DNA from: Phycisphaerales bacterium
Lineage (GTDB): Bacteria > Planctomycetota > Phycisphaerae > UBA1845 > UTPLA1
Assembly (NCBI GenBank): GCA_020639075.1
Contig: JACKHI010000001.1
Span: 2,604,001-2,668,000 of the forward strand
DNA: 64,000 bases
Direction: 5' to 3'
The notes below the pieces were generated by a model that saw only the letters and a program-made list of their open reading frames with translations, was not told the DNA's origin and ran no database searches. Numbering within the stretch: position 1 is the stretch's first letter; every line of letters starts with the position of its first letter. Positions 8,566 to 21,300 of the stretch are shown piece by piece. The position numbers were made by a program, and so were the translations under genes.

Positions 8566-9225
8566 TCAAACGCCTCGGACCGGCACGCGCCGCACGATCG
8601 GCTTGGACGACGAGATCATGCGACCGTCCGTTCTCTTGTAGCTCACGAGGATCGCGATCTTCTTTCCGGAGAGATTCAGTTCCGACGGCCATTGGAGGCG
8701 CAGGCCGTAGCCCCATCCGAGCAGCGACATTTCCTTGGCACGCCAGGGATAGGCTTCCGCCGGCGACAATTCCCACGTGTGGGCAAGTTTCATTTCGGAT
8801 CTGGCGCCTTCCTCTGACACATCGCTGAACATTTGCACGATGATGGTACCGTCGCCGAAGAAACCCTTGATGCCGTCCTTGGTTCCCTCGACAGTCGCGC
8901 TGAGGTAGACCGTCGTCTTGAATCCGTCGATCTTCCCGTCAAGCGGATCGAAGATCAGCCAGGGATTCGTCGGCGTCAGGTTGATGACCTGGACGATGTC
9001 CGACCGTTCGGAATCGGAGACGTACGTTACTTTGGCTTCCTGCGTGTTTCCGTTGTTGAACGCGATGTTCTCCGGATACTGGGTCTTTGGCTGTTCGGGC
9101 TGGCCCCCCCACTCCTTCGGCCACTGACAACCGCCAAGCGCCGATACTGACGCCATCAGCATCATCAGGCCGGCGTTCGCGCGGAATCGGAGTGATGCCG
9201 TCGTCAGTGCGGTCGGTTGCTTCAT
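8566..9225 (-). CDS. Putative lipoprotein of unknown function
   Basis: A protein of about 219 residues beginning MKQPTAL, with a hydrophobic stretch ending in the lipobox ASVSALGGC, so lipidation at that cysteine is predicted. The mature part (QWPKEWGGQPEQPKTQYPE...) looks beta-rich and contains no motif I recognise. A second ATG at 9237 would add four residues; neither start has a clear ribosome-binding site. It is the first gene downstream of the giant secretin gene, 128 bases away on the same strand. A pilotin or secretin-assembly role is therefore possible but is purely positional inference. Confidence 0.6.
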   Translation of the reverse strand: MKQPTALTTASLRFRANAGLMMLMASVSALGGCQWPKEWGGQPEQPKTQYPENIAFNNGNTQEAKVTYVSDSERSDIVQVINLTPTNPWLIFDPLDGKIDGFKTTVYLSATVEGTKDGIKGFFGDGTIIVQMFSDVSEEGARSEMKLAHTWELSPAEAYPWRAKEMSLLGWGYGLRLQWPSELNLSGKKIAILVSYKRTDGRMISSSKPIVRRVPVRGV

Positions 9226-9353
9226 GTCTCGTACCATGCCTTGCTTCCATAAACGCATGCGGCATCGACACTCGGCCGATGCCCCACACGCGTGAGTTCC
9301 ATTCATACACACGCCTCGGGAGGCCGACTCGGCATCGACTCCCAAGGTGCATG

Positions 9354-12300
9354 TCATCGATGCGTGTCGCGCCGGCTGCTGCTGCCCTTCTGAACCGCGG
9401 CATCACGTTCCGTCGTCGATCGGTGCGACGGATGCGTGCTGATCTTCACGATCGGCCGCGTCGCTTGCGGAGCGTTGACGTCATCCGGCAGCCGCATGTA
9501 GGTTCGCACCGGTGCGGACACGACGGCCGACGGCACATCATTCGGTCGATACGCCGGTTGTGGCGCGGGTCGCGGCGCCGCAGGTCGCACGCCCGGGTTC
9601 GTCCGCTGGATCGGAACCTCTCCATTGCGCACCTGATCGACTGTCGGCAATGCCGGTCGCATCGTTCCGATCACGTTTGGATTCTGCGTAGCGACCGCCG
9701 GCTGATAGGCGGCCGGCGTCGCATTTCCTGCCGTTGACGCAACGCCGCTGACCATCACGTTGGCCCGGCCGGGCGCCGTTCGCGGCACGACAGGACCGTA
9801 TCGCGGCGCGTCGGGCACGTAGCTCGGTCCGCCGTTCGGCTGAATCGGAATCTGCTGCGGCTGAGCGCTCGGTACCTGCCGCATCGAACCGGGATTGACT
9901 TCGATCGAATCGATCTCGCTTGCGGACTCCGGCTGAACCTGGAGCTGGCGCATCAACGGGCTCGCCTTGACTTCCGGCGTGATGACGCCGCCGATGTCGC
10001 GCTGAAATTCGCTCATCCGCCGCGCATCTTCGACGGAGCGAACGATCGTCGGCGTCATGGCGATGAGAAGTTCCGTGCGCGTATTGCGCCGCGTCGTCGT
10101 GCGGAAGAGATTGCCGACGCCGGGCAGATCACCCAGCACGGGAACCTTGCTTTCGGCTTCCGTCTTGCGCGTCGTGATCAGGCCGCCGATGACGACAGTC
10201 TCGCCGTCTTTCACGGCGACAGTCGTGCTGGCCGACTGATTGGAGATGATCGGCGCGAAAATGCCGTTGCCGATCGGCACACTGGAATCCGTCACGGACG
10301 AGATTTCCGGCTCGATGAGCATGTATACGAAGCCGTCGGGATTGATGATCGGTTCGACGTTGAGAATGACGCCGACGTCTTCGTAGTCGATGTTGGCCTG
10401 CGTGTTACCGCCGCTGGTCGTCGTCGTACCGCGGACGAAAGGCACCTGCTGGCCGATGTTGATCGACGCCGTCTGGTTGTTCTGGCACATGATCATCGGC
10501 CGCTGAATGACATCCAGCCGACTGTCGGTCTGCAGCGCCCGGATGAGGAAGTTGAAATCCTCACCGGTGATCGTGAAGCTGAAGCCGCCGAGACCGGCGC
10601 CGGCGGCGCCGAGATCCGTTCCGCCGACAAGGTCGAACGAGTTGCTGTGAATGATCCCGTTGGGGCCGGCCGTGGCCGTTTCGCTGAAGTGAAGTTGCTG
10701 AAGCGCAAACTCCATGCCCATCTCGAAGCTGTCGTCGAGCGTCACTTCCGCGATCATGACTTCAATCATGACCTGAGGCGGCGGCGCGTCGAGCTGCTGG
10801 ATGATGCGCAGGACTTCCGACTGATATCGCGGGCTCGACGAGACGATGAGCTGATTCGACTCGGCATGCGACACGACCGTGACGTCCTGTTCCATCAGCC
10901 GGACGTTCGCGACGCCTTCCGTCGAGCTTAGCGTGTCGCGCTGCGCCTGGAAGTAAGAGTCGAGCGCGCCCTGCACCTCGTCGGCCTTCATGTTGACGAG
11001 CGGGTAAACCGTTGTGATGCGTTCCTGGATGTCTCGCGAATCCAGCGCGTCGATGATGTCCGCGGCGACATTGATGTCTTCGGGCCAACCGGCGGCGATC
11101 ACGGAGTTCGTGCGTTCATCCGCAACGAACGTCGTTCGAGGGCGACCGAATGTGCCTTTGCGCGTGTCGCCGGCCGAGGCGAACTCGGGCCCCGCGCCAA
11201 CGTCGCTCGCGCCGCCTTCGACGGTAATCTCGCGGCCCTGCTGGAAGGCCTGCTGATCCGACGAACCTTCGTCCTGGGCGAACATGGAGTCGAGCTTCTC
11301 GACCATGATCGCGGCGTCGGAATTGGCGAGCGGGAAGACGCGGACGCGGACTTCGCGCTTCTGAATTCCGTCGAGTTTCTGCACGAGCTTCTTGATCAGC
11401 CGCATGGAAGACGGCGGCGCTACAACGATGACGCTGTTGGAACGTTCGTTGTAGCTGATCTGCACGTTCTCACGGACCGTTTGGAGAATGTCGCGCTCGC
11501 CGTAGTCGTTCTTGGCTTCGAACGTCACGAGAAGCGAGCTCAACTGCCGTGCGGACTCGGCCTGGGCCGCGGATCCGCCGCCGCCCTGCGCGGACTGGCC
11601 GGTCATGATCTCGTTGAGCAGTTCCGCCATCTTGCTGGCGTCCTCATTTTCGCACTGGATGACCTGCACTTCGGCGATCTCGGTGATCTTCACCTGATCA
11701 AGTTGAGTCACGAGCTTCTGCACATTGTCCAACTCGCCCGGCGGCACGGCCACGACGACGGAGTTTGTGCGCTCGTCGGCAACCGTCACGATACTCTGAC
11801 CACCGCCACCGCCGCCCTGTGCACCGCTCGACTGGTAAATCTGATCGAGCGTATCCTTCACGACAGTCGCCGAGGCCTTGGCCAGCGGGAAGACTCTGAA
11901 CATTCTCGGGATTTCGGACGGCACATCGAGCTGGGCGAGGAGCCCCTGGACGAGCAGGTGATCCTGCCTCGCGGCATTGATAACGAGCGAGTTGCCCGGC
12001 TCGTTGATTTCGACTGTCACGGGAATCGGCTGCGCCTGCGTCGAACCCGAGCCTGACGACTGGTTGTTTCTCGCCTCGAAGATGCTGCGAAGCAGTTCGC
12101 CGACCTGGGCGGCCTTGGCCTGAACCAGCGGATAGACTCTTGCGGAGATGAACTGCTCCGCATCGGGCGAAACGGGCTGGTCGTACTTCGCAATGAAATC
12201 CAGCGCCATCTGGACGCCGTCGCGCGTGCCGCCGACGATCAGCGTGTTGCGATCGCGAATCGGTATGACACGAACGGCGAACTGGTTCTGTGAGCTGCCG

Positions 12301-15300
12301 CCGCCGGAGCCGCCGCTCGACTGCACGTCGGTGTTGAGCTGTTCAAGATAGCTCTCGACCTGCGTGCCCAATTGCGTCGCCTCGGTGTTCTTAAGCTCCA
12401 CGAACTTGATGTCGACGGGCGACCAGGGACGATCCACGCGATTCATCTCGTCGTAGATCGCACGAATCGCCTGCATGTTCTCGGGGCTGGCAGAGACGAT
12501 CAGCATATTGGCGCGCTCGTCGACGACGACGGACACTTTGTCGCGCTTTGTCGACACACTGTTTTCGCCGCCCGAGCCGGGCTTGAAGACATCCGGCCAG
12601 AGATTGTCGATCTTGTCTTTGACTGCGGAGGCGTAGACATTCTCGCAGCGGAAGAACTCAACGACGGGAACGACGCCGATCTCCTGATCCAGCTCGGCGA
12701 CTTTCTCAAGCAACAGGTCGTGGTTCTCACGCGAGGCCGTGAAGATCAGGGCGTTCGTGACGGGGTCCGACTCGATCTTGACCTTGTCCTCCGGCCGCGG
12801 ATTGCCCATGTCCTGTCGCTCGGCTCGCTGATCAAACATCGCCTGCAGCGGCGCGGCGAGTTCCGACGCGGAGTTGTACTGAAGCCGGTGGATATAGATA
12901 TCCAGCATCGGGTTCAACTCGAGATTCTCGATCTTGTCAACGACGGCCTTGATGGCGTCGAAGTCGCTCTCGCTTGCCGCGATAATCAGCGAGTTGCTGC
13001 GTTCGTCGGCAACGATGGCGGGCGTTTCGAACGTGACGCCGCCCTGCCCCGACTGGCGAGTCGCCTCGCTCTGCGACCAGAGGTCCTTGAGCTTCTCGGC
13101 CAGGTCTGTCGCCGTGCTGTTGCGCAACGTCAGCGTGCGGATGTTGTCGATGAGCGCCGTCGCCGGTACGTCCAGCTTCGCGATCAGGCCCTTCAGCTCT
13201 TCAATCCGCTCGCGCTTGGCGGCAATGATCAGCGACACGCTGCGCTCGTCCGGCACGATGATGACGGTTTCGCTCTTCACCGAGTTTTCGCCGCCGGCGG
13301 GGATCGCTTCCTTGCGCTTGTCCATCAGGTCCGTCAGCGCCGTCGCCAGCCCCGAAGCATTCGCATGGTTCAGCTTGACGATTTCAAACGGCATGACGCC
13401 CTGTCCTTTGACGTCGAGCTTGGCGATGAGGCCGCCCATCACTTCGACGGCTTCGGGGCGACCGATGACGACGACCTGGTTCGTGCGCGCGTCTGCGGAG
13501 ACGACCGCTTTGTAAACCAGTGCGCCGGCGTCACCCTCGGGCACACCGGCCGGACCACCGCCGCCGCTGGCCTTGGACGTGATCGATTCGCTTGCCGTGA
13601 GCATGGCGTCGAGCTGCGAAGCGACTTCCGTTGCATCGGCGTAGGCCAGCGTGAAGACGCGCGATTCGACGGCCGCCTTGCTCGGCTCCTTGTCGAAGGC
13701 CATCGCGATCTGCTTGACGACGAGGCAGTTCTCCTTGGTGCTGGCGATGATCAGCGAGTTCGAATCGGGCTCGCCGAAGACGGCGATGGGTCGATCGAGG
13801 TTGACGTCGGCCAGCGGGTTGCCGTTCTCGTCGAGAAGACGGAACCGGCGGATGAAGTCCTTCATGGGCGTATCGCCCGTGGCGGCCTTCGTGAGAAGCT
13901 CGTTGATGAGCGTCGCCAGCGTGTCGGCTTTGGCGATGCGCAGGGGGACCATCATGACGTCGGCCTTGCCGATGTCGCCCATCTTTTCCGCCGTTTCTTC
14001 GTCGACGCTCACGTCAAGCGTCTTGATGATCGTCTCGATGAATTCGAGGTCCTGTTCGCCGGCGCTGACGATGATCTGGTTCGTAAATGCGTCGACTTCA
14101 ATCTGGATCTGGTCCGTTGGCAGTCCAACCTGTTGCAGATAGTTCTGCGCGATCTTCTTGATCGTATCGCCGACTTCCATCACGCGGCGATTCTTGAACA
14201 CGAACGACTTCGTCTGGCGGGTCAGCCCCGTCGGCTGGTCGGCCATATTCACAAGACCGATCGCCTTTTCCATTTTCTCCGGAATCGCGGCAATGAAGAT
14301 GCTGTTGGTCCGCTGATCGGCGAGGAAGTCGACCTTGTCGATCGGCTTGGGATTGGGCGGTTCGAGAGTCTTGAAGACGCTGGTCAGCTTCTGCGCCAGG
14401 GGCTCGGCGAGTTGGTTTTTGAGACTGACGATTTCGATCTGCTTCTGGGGCGTCGCCTGATCGACCATTTCGAGGATTCCGGCAACGATATCAACGTCTT
14501 GTTCGAGGCCTTCCAGGATGATGCTGCCGTCAGGCGCTTCGATAACATTAATGTCCGTGCCCGACAGGCGTTTACTCAACTGCTCAAGCGTCTCGTCCGA
14601 GATCTTGGGGCCACCGGCGGCGGCGGCGCGCTCACGAAAGAGCCGCTCAGCATTCGACTGGATCTTTTCCTCAGCGGCGTTTCGCGGCTTGGGCTGAATC
14701 TCGCGCCGTGCGTTTGCCTTGTCTTGACCGGCTTCGATAGCGCGGCGCGTCGTCGGCTCATTCTGGGCGGCCGGCTTCTTGTCGTCGGGCTGCTGCGGTC
14801 GAATTCGCATGGATCGTGGCGGCTGGCGATCGTCTTTCTTCGGCGCATCCGCCTGAGCGACGCCCGTGTGGAGGGCGACGTTCATCAGAAAAACCGGCAT
14901 CGAGGCGGCGACCATCGTGCCTGCTCGCTTCTTTCCGGTCGGCATCGCGGCGTCGTAGCGGCGATTGTGCGTCCAGTTGGCATCGCCGCTTCGGCCACCT
15001 CGTCCGCGGCGACTTGTATTGCCTGATGAACCGCTGCTTTCCGATCCTTGCTTGACTTTGTCGATCAATTCTCTTGCCTGTTCTGGAGTGATGTTGTCAA
15101 TCTTGATGACCCGCCGCGTGGGACCGCCTCTGAACTGCATTTGTTGCTGCATTTCGTCAATGACGTGCTTCACGTCCTCCAGCTTGGACTTCGACGCGTT
15201 GACAAGAAGCACGTTCGTTCGCGAATTCGGCGTGATCTTCACGAGATCCGGCGTGTAATTCGAGTTCTTCTGTTTCTCATTCCGCTCGTTTTCGTTGATC

Positions 15301-18300
15301 TGCGTCTCGATCATGTTTGCGAGTTCCGTCACGTTCTGACCGAACGGAATTGGAATGACGACGACGCCCGACGCATTGGAGTCGGCTTCGGCATCCATCT
15401 GCCGCGCCATGGCCACGACCTGATTGACTTCCGACAGCTTGCCCTTCACGTAGAGCGTGTTCGACGCCTGGTCGGGCACGATCGTCAGCTCCGGTCCCGA
15501 CGACTTTCCACTACCGCCGCGACTTCCGCCGCTGCGCCCGCTCGGCACGAAGACCTGCTTCAATGTCTCCGCGAGTGTTGCCGCGTTCGAATTGACCAGC
15601 CGCACGGGAACCGGCGTGTCGCCGCCTTCGATCGGCTTGTCGAGTTCCGCAATCTTCGCCAGCGCATCCTCGACCGCCTCCGGCTTGCCGGCCACGATGA
15701 CAGAGTTGGTTTCCGTAATCGCCTTCAGCCGCGTATCGCCGGCGAGCACGACGTCCTTGTCGTCATCGCGCGGCGTGTCGCGCATCCACCAGGGGCGATC
15801 GTCCGGCTCCTTGGCGCTCGTCCGGCTGACGCGGAGGACTTCCGTCAGGATTTCGATCATCGTTTCGGCATCGACGTATTGCAGCGGCACCATCTCGACG
15901 CGCTTTTCCGTCGTGTCGGCGCTGTCGATGACGGCGAGCAGCTCGTCGATCTCGGTCTTCGTCTTCTCCGTGCAGAAGACGATCAGCGTGTTGCTGTTCG
16001 GCTCCGCCGTGATCGTGACCTGATTCTCGCGATCGGCATTGGACTGGCCGCCGCGGCCGCCGAACCCGCCAAAGCCGCGATTGCTGCTGATGCCGTTCTT
16101 CTTGTCGAAGAAGGCCTGCATTGTCTGGGCGACTTCGTCGGCCAGCGCATTCTTGACGGGCATGTAATAGATCTTGAAAGTGTTCTTGGCGTCGGTCGTG
16201 CTGAGCGGCTGAATGACCTGCGTCTGTATTCGCTCGAACTCCGCATCCGTCGCCCGGACGAGCAGCGTGTTCGTCGGCTCGTGCGACTCGGCGTGGGGCG
16301 CATCCGTCGAATTACCCCCGCGGCCGAACAACGTGTTGATGTTCTCGGCCACGGTCCGCGCCGGCACTTCGTCCGGAATCACGACGGTGTGGATGATGCG
16401 ACCGCCCTCGATGTCGATCTGCTTCACGAGCGATTGGATCGACTGGAATTCCTTCTCATTCGCATAGGCGACGATTTTTGCCGTGCCGCGGACGGCGCGA
16501 ACAACGGCCGCCTGCCGACTTCGCTGGCCCTGCGACTGCTGCTGGAGAATCTGCTGGATCGCGGTTGCAACGTCGTTCGGATCGGCGTTGACGACGTCGA
16601 TCACATGCTCGGCGCGTACGCTGTCGCCGGGCTGATCCATTTCAGTAATCAGCGCTTCGACTTCCGCCATCTTCGACTCGACGGCCGAAACGATGACGCT
16701 GTTGGTCGTCCAGTCGTCGGAGCTCTGCACCATTTCGCGCGGGGACGGCCGGCGTCCTGACACGGGCCGGAAGATCGTCTGGATCATTCGCGAGACAGAG
16801 CCGGGGTCGGCGTAGGTCAACTTGAACACGCGACGAATCTGCTCGCCGCCGCCGGGAACATCGAGCTGTTCGATCATGCTCAGGATTTCCGGCATGATGT
16901 CCTCACGAGCGCTGACGATCAGCTTGTTCGAAAGGCTCTCCGACGTAATGCTGAACGGCATCTGGCCACGACGATCCGAAGGGTAGCGACCGCGAAGGGC
17001 CGCGTCGATCGAATTGCGCATCTCGTCGGACTGGCCGTGTTCGAGTTGCACATACTTCGTCACAGTCTCTTTTGAAGGCACATCCGCCTTCTCGATCAGG
17101 GCCGCGACCTTCTCCATGTTCAGCTTGTTGGCCGTCACGATGAGGCTGTAGGTGCCGTCTTCGAAGCTGGCGTTCACCTGGTCGTTCGGATTCCGTGAAC
17201 CGCGCGACTGGAACTGCTGATTGATGATCGTCGCCATGCTCCACGGCGAGACGTACTGCACTTTGAACACTTCCGTCGTGCGTTCGCCGGATTCCTGGTC
17301 GAGCGCCTCGATCATCGGCTTGATCTTGTCGAAGTCTTCCTGCGTCGCATTGACGATCAACTGATTCGTGCCTTCGTCGGGCACAATGTTGACGGGGTAC
17401 TGTCGATTGACCTGCTGCATCGTCTCGCGGACGTGGCGCGAGAGGACGTTGGCCAGATCGAGCGCCTTGGCGTTCTTCACGGCATAGAGATGATCCGTGC
17501 GCACGCCCTTGTCACCGCCCGCCGTGACGGGGTCGATGATGTCGCGCTTGATCTGTTCGTGCTGCTTCGCATTGGCGCGGACGATTACCAAATGCGCGCC
17601 TTCGTTGGGCGTGACGACCGGCGGTTCGACGCCGTGCGACGCGAGGCTCACGCCGCGGAAGACTTCGTTAATGTTCCGCACGATGTCGTTCAGGACGACC
17701 GTCGGCGGGAGCGTGTAGACCTGCGTGTCCTGCTTCTGCGATTCGCCCTCGTCCACGTCGATTGTGGCGAGCATGCTGTCCAACAGCAGCGCCGACGTCG
17801 GTCCGCCGACGAGAATCAGCGAATTGGTTCGCGGATCGGCCTGCATGCTGACGTAATCCAGATTTGTGTTGCCCATGGCGCCGGAGCGAATCGCCTCGGC
17901 CATCATGGCCTGGATCTTCTGCAGCACCTGCTGGGCCGGCGCGTGCTTGAGCGGCTTGCGATGGACCTGTACGGACGTATCCACTTTGTCGAGGTCCGTG
18001 GCGATCGCCAGAATGCGCTCGAACTCTTCATCGGGCGCCTGAACGTAGATGATGCCGCTGCTCTTGTAGCCGCGGATCGAGATCTGCGCCGTGCGACCCG
18101 ATGCAGCCCGGCGGCCGGTGCCCGAGCCGAAGAGATCGTTCAGCTGATTCGCGACGGTCTCAGCGTTCGCAAACTTCATTTCGATCTTGCGGATCTTGTC
18201 GCTGGTTTCGAATTTCTCGTCGATGCGGGCGAGCTGTTCCTCGATGTCGATCATGAGGGGCTCTGGGGCCTTGATCAGGATCGTGCGTGTCGCATCGAGC

Positions 18301-21300
18301 GGCGTGATGACGACGTCGGCCGACTGGCCGCGGGCGCCGCCGTCGATGTAAAGCGTCTTGAGCGTGTTGGCGATTTCCGTCGCGTTGCCCTTCACGGGAA
18401 TCTGCCGGATGACGAGGCCGCCTTCCGTGTTGTCGAGATCCTCGACGATCTTCCTGGCCTTTTCGAGCTGATCGCCGGGGCCGGCGAGGATGACGCTGTT
18501 CGTGCGCGGGTCGGCATGGACCGACACGTTGTCGTTGCGCGCCGCGGCAGCAGGTGCACGACCTCGGCCTCCGCGACCGCGGCCGGCCTGGGGCGTCGGC
18601 GCGGGCGTCTGGTTGTTGACGGTCTCGTCGATGAGGTTCTGGACGATGTCGGCGATTTCGCTGGCGCGGGCCTTCTTCAGGACGACGCGCATCATCTCGA
18701 CGGCCGTCTTGTTCGTCTTGGCTTCGAGATCGTTGATGATCTTCTCGATGAGGTCGAGCGTATCGGGCGGTCCCTGCGCGATGACGGTATTCGTCTGCGT
18801 TTCGGCCGTCAGCTTGACTTTGTCGGCACTGACGAGCGTGTCGCCGTCGGCGCCCTGGATCTGGACCTGCTGCTGGGCGGCGCGCGGGTTACCGCCTCGC
18901 TGCGGCGCTCGCACGCGTGGTTGATCCTCGATGCCGAGGACTTCCTTGAGGTTTTGAACGACTTGCGAGGCGTCGAGATTCTTCATCTCGAACATACGCA
19001 TGTTCGACGTGACGATCTGCGGGCTGTCGAGGTGCTTGAGGAGCTCGATGACCAGCGGGATTTCCTTGGGCGGCGCTGTGACGACGATCGAGCTGGTTCG
19101 CTCGTTGGCCACAACCTTGATGCGGGCGGGCGTTGCCGGCGCGGCCGGCGCCTGCGGCTGTTGTGCGCCCTTGCCGCCCTTTTCGTCGCCCTTGCCGCCG
19201 GGCTGAGGTTGCCCCGGTTGCTGACCGGGTTGCACGCGGGCGCCCCGCCCTTGAGGAACGGCGCGCTGCGCCGGACCGTTGACGATTTCGCTGAGCTTCT
19301 GCGCGACTTCACTGACGGGCGCATACTTGAGCGGGAACACGCGGATGACGGCCTCGCTCTTCTCATCGCTCATCAGGTCCTCTAGCAGATCCTTCAGGCG
19401 CTGCACTTCTTCGTCGGGCCCCAGGAGAATCAGCTTGCCGGTATCCGGATCGGTCAGAATCTGAACGCGATCGGTCGGAGGATTCAGAATGCTGTCGACG
19501 CGCGGATCGAAGTTCCTTATTGAGTCATCCGAGTCATCTTCCGCCTTGGTTTCCGTCTGGCCGATTGCGGCGGCGCACACGACGTCGCGCAAGAAGAGCG
19601 GCAACATATGCGGCGGCAATGCCGATACAGGCTTGCCGTCTGCGCCGCGATCCGCTTTCTGGGTTTCCTCCGTCGTTGCGGCGTCGGTCTCGCCCGCATG
19701 AATGTCAATCACCTGCACAGGGCTGCCGCTGCCGACTTCCAGAATGTCAATCGGGAGCTTCGAACCGGCACGCGCCTTCAGCAACCTCGCAGCGTCATTG
19801 GCCGACATACCGCCTTTCACATCGATCGTCGCGTACCCCGAACCATAGCCTTCGCCGTCCTTCGGCACGTCGTAGATCGCGATCCATTTGTCGATCTCCG
19901 CTCGCTGGCTCGGTCGGAAATTCATCACGATCAGGTCTTTCTCGCGAGGACCTTCCTTGAACGTGACGGGCCGGCGACCTTCGGTGTTGATCACATCTTC
20001 CAGATCGTAGGAAATGTCCCACGCCGACTTGTGCTTGAGTTCGACGATGTAGAACGTGTCCGGCGGTTTCGTGCCGTCGTCGATGTCATCGATGTCCATT
20101 TTGATGACGTCGAGGATCTGATCGATGACGGTCCAGTCCTTCGGCATCGCCCTGATCAGCAGCGTGTTTTCATACGTATTCGCATAGATCTGCACGTCGC
20201 TGACTGTCGCACCCGCATCCGTCAGGGCCGTCGGGGCCTTTGCCGTCGGGCGGTTGCGACCGCGGGCGTTCTGCGCCGGCGCCGCCTGGTTGACGGTCAC
20301 TTTCGTATTCGCCTTCAGGGCGAGCATAGCGCGGAGTTTCTTTTCGTCTTCCTCGGCGTCATAAACGCGCACCTTCCGCGTGATCGGCATGGCGTCGAGC
20401 GTGTCGATCTGTTCGACGAGCTGGATCGCCTCAGCGACATCGTCCGTGGGACCGAAGAGTATGAGCTGATCGCCGATGGCCGTGATGGAAAGTTCGATGT
20501 CCGTCGGATTGATCGAACCGCCCGTCGCGCCGTCCTTGCCGGCGCCTGCCGCCTGCGTGGCATTCAGAATGCTCGTCAGGACGCCGGCGATTTCGTCCGC
20601 CTTGCGATTGACGACGTTGACGATGACCTTCTCGGGCCGGCGCGCCTCGGCGACGGCTTCCATCTGGTCAACGAGGTCCTGGATCGTCTGCATCTTCTCG
20701 GGCGGCGCCGTCACGAGGAGTGAATTCGTCACGGGCTCGGCGACGATGCGCACGGCCGTGTCGCCCGCGGACTGGACGATGCGCCGCGGATTCGCCTGCT
20801 TGGGCGGCGTCTTGCCGCGCCGCGCGGCGTTTTGCGCCTGCTTCACGCCTGCCGCCGGGGACAGGTACTGCGACTCGGGCACGGCCTGCTGGATGATCGG
20901 CGCGATGATCTCGGCCTTGGCCCACTGGAGCTTGATGAATGTCAGTTCGCCCGTCGAATTCTCATCGAGCTTCTCGATGAGCGGCGTGATTTTCTCCACG
21001 AACATCGGCGTCGCGTAGATGTTGACTGTCTTGTTGAAGGAATCGGCATTGACGATCTGCGTCGCGCCGGCCGGCGCCGGGAACATCTCATTGAGCATCG
21101 CGGCGACGTCCGTCGGTTCGGCCTTCTTCAACTTGAACTGCACCCACTGCGGCTCGACGCCGCAGGCGTTGCTCTCAAGCCGATCGATCAGGCGCTGGAC
21201 TTCGACCCAGTCGTTATCGCTGCAGTAGACCAGCAGCGACTGATCGGCGTCGTTCGGAATGATCAGCGGTCCATCGCCGCCGCTCTGCGTGCTGCGACCT

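Noticed and set aside
12372..15026. Long plus-strand frame opposite the giant secretin (884 codons), and similar ones at 15048-16760, 17433-19385 and 20832-22937
   Set aside because: They lie antisense to a gene with clear repeated secretin modules. Their translations are runs of Arg, Asp, His and Leu, typical of the complementary reading of GC-rich codons.
14800..15060. Splitting the giant secretin into two annotated genes at the internal Met 14945
   Set aside because: The reading frame is unbroken, no stop or frameshift is present, and the module pattern continues across the point. Internal initiation lacks a visible ribosome-binding site, so I kept one gene and reported the segment as a finding.
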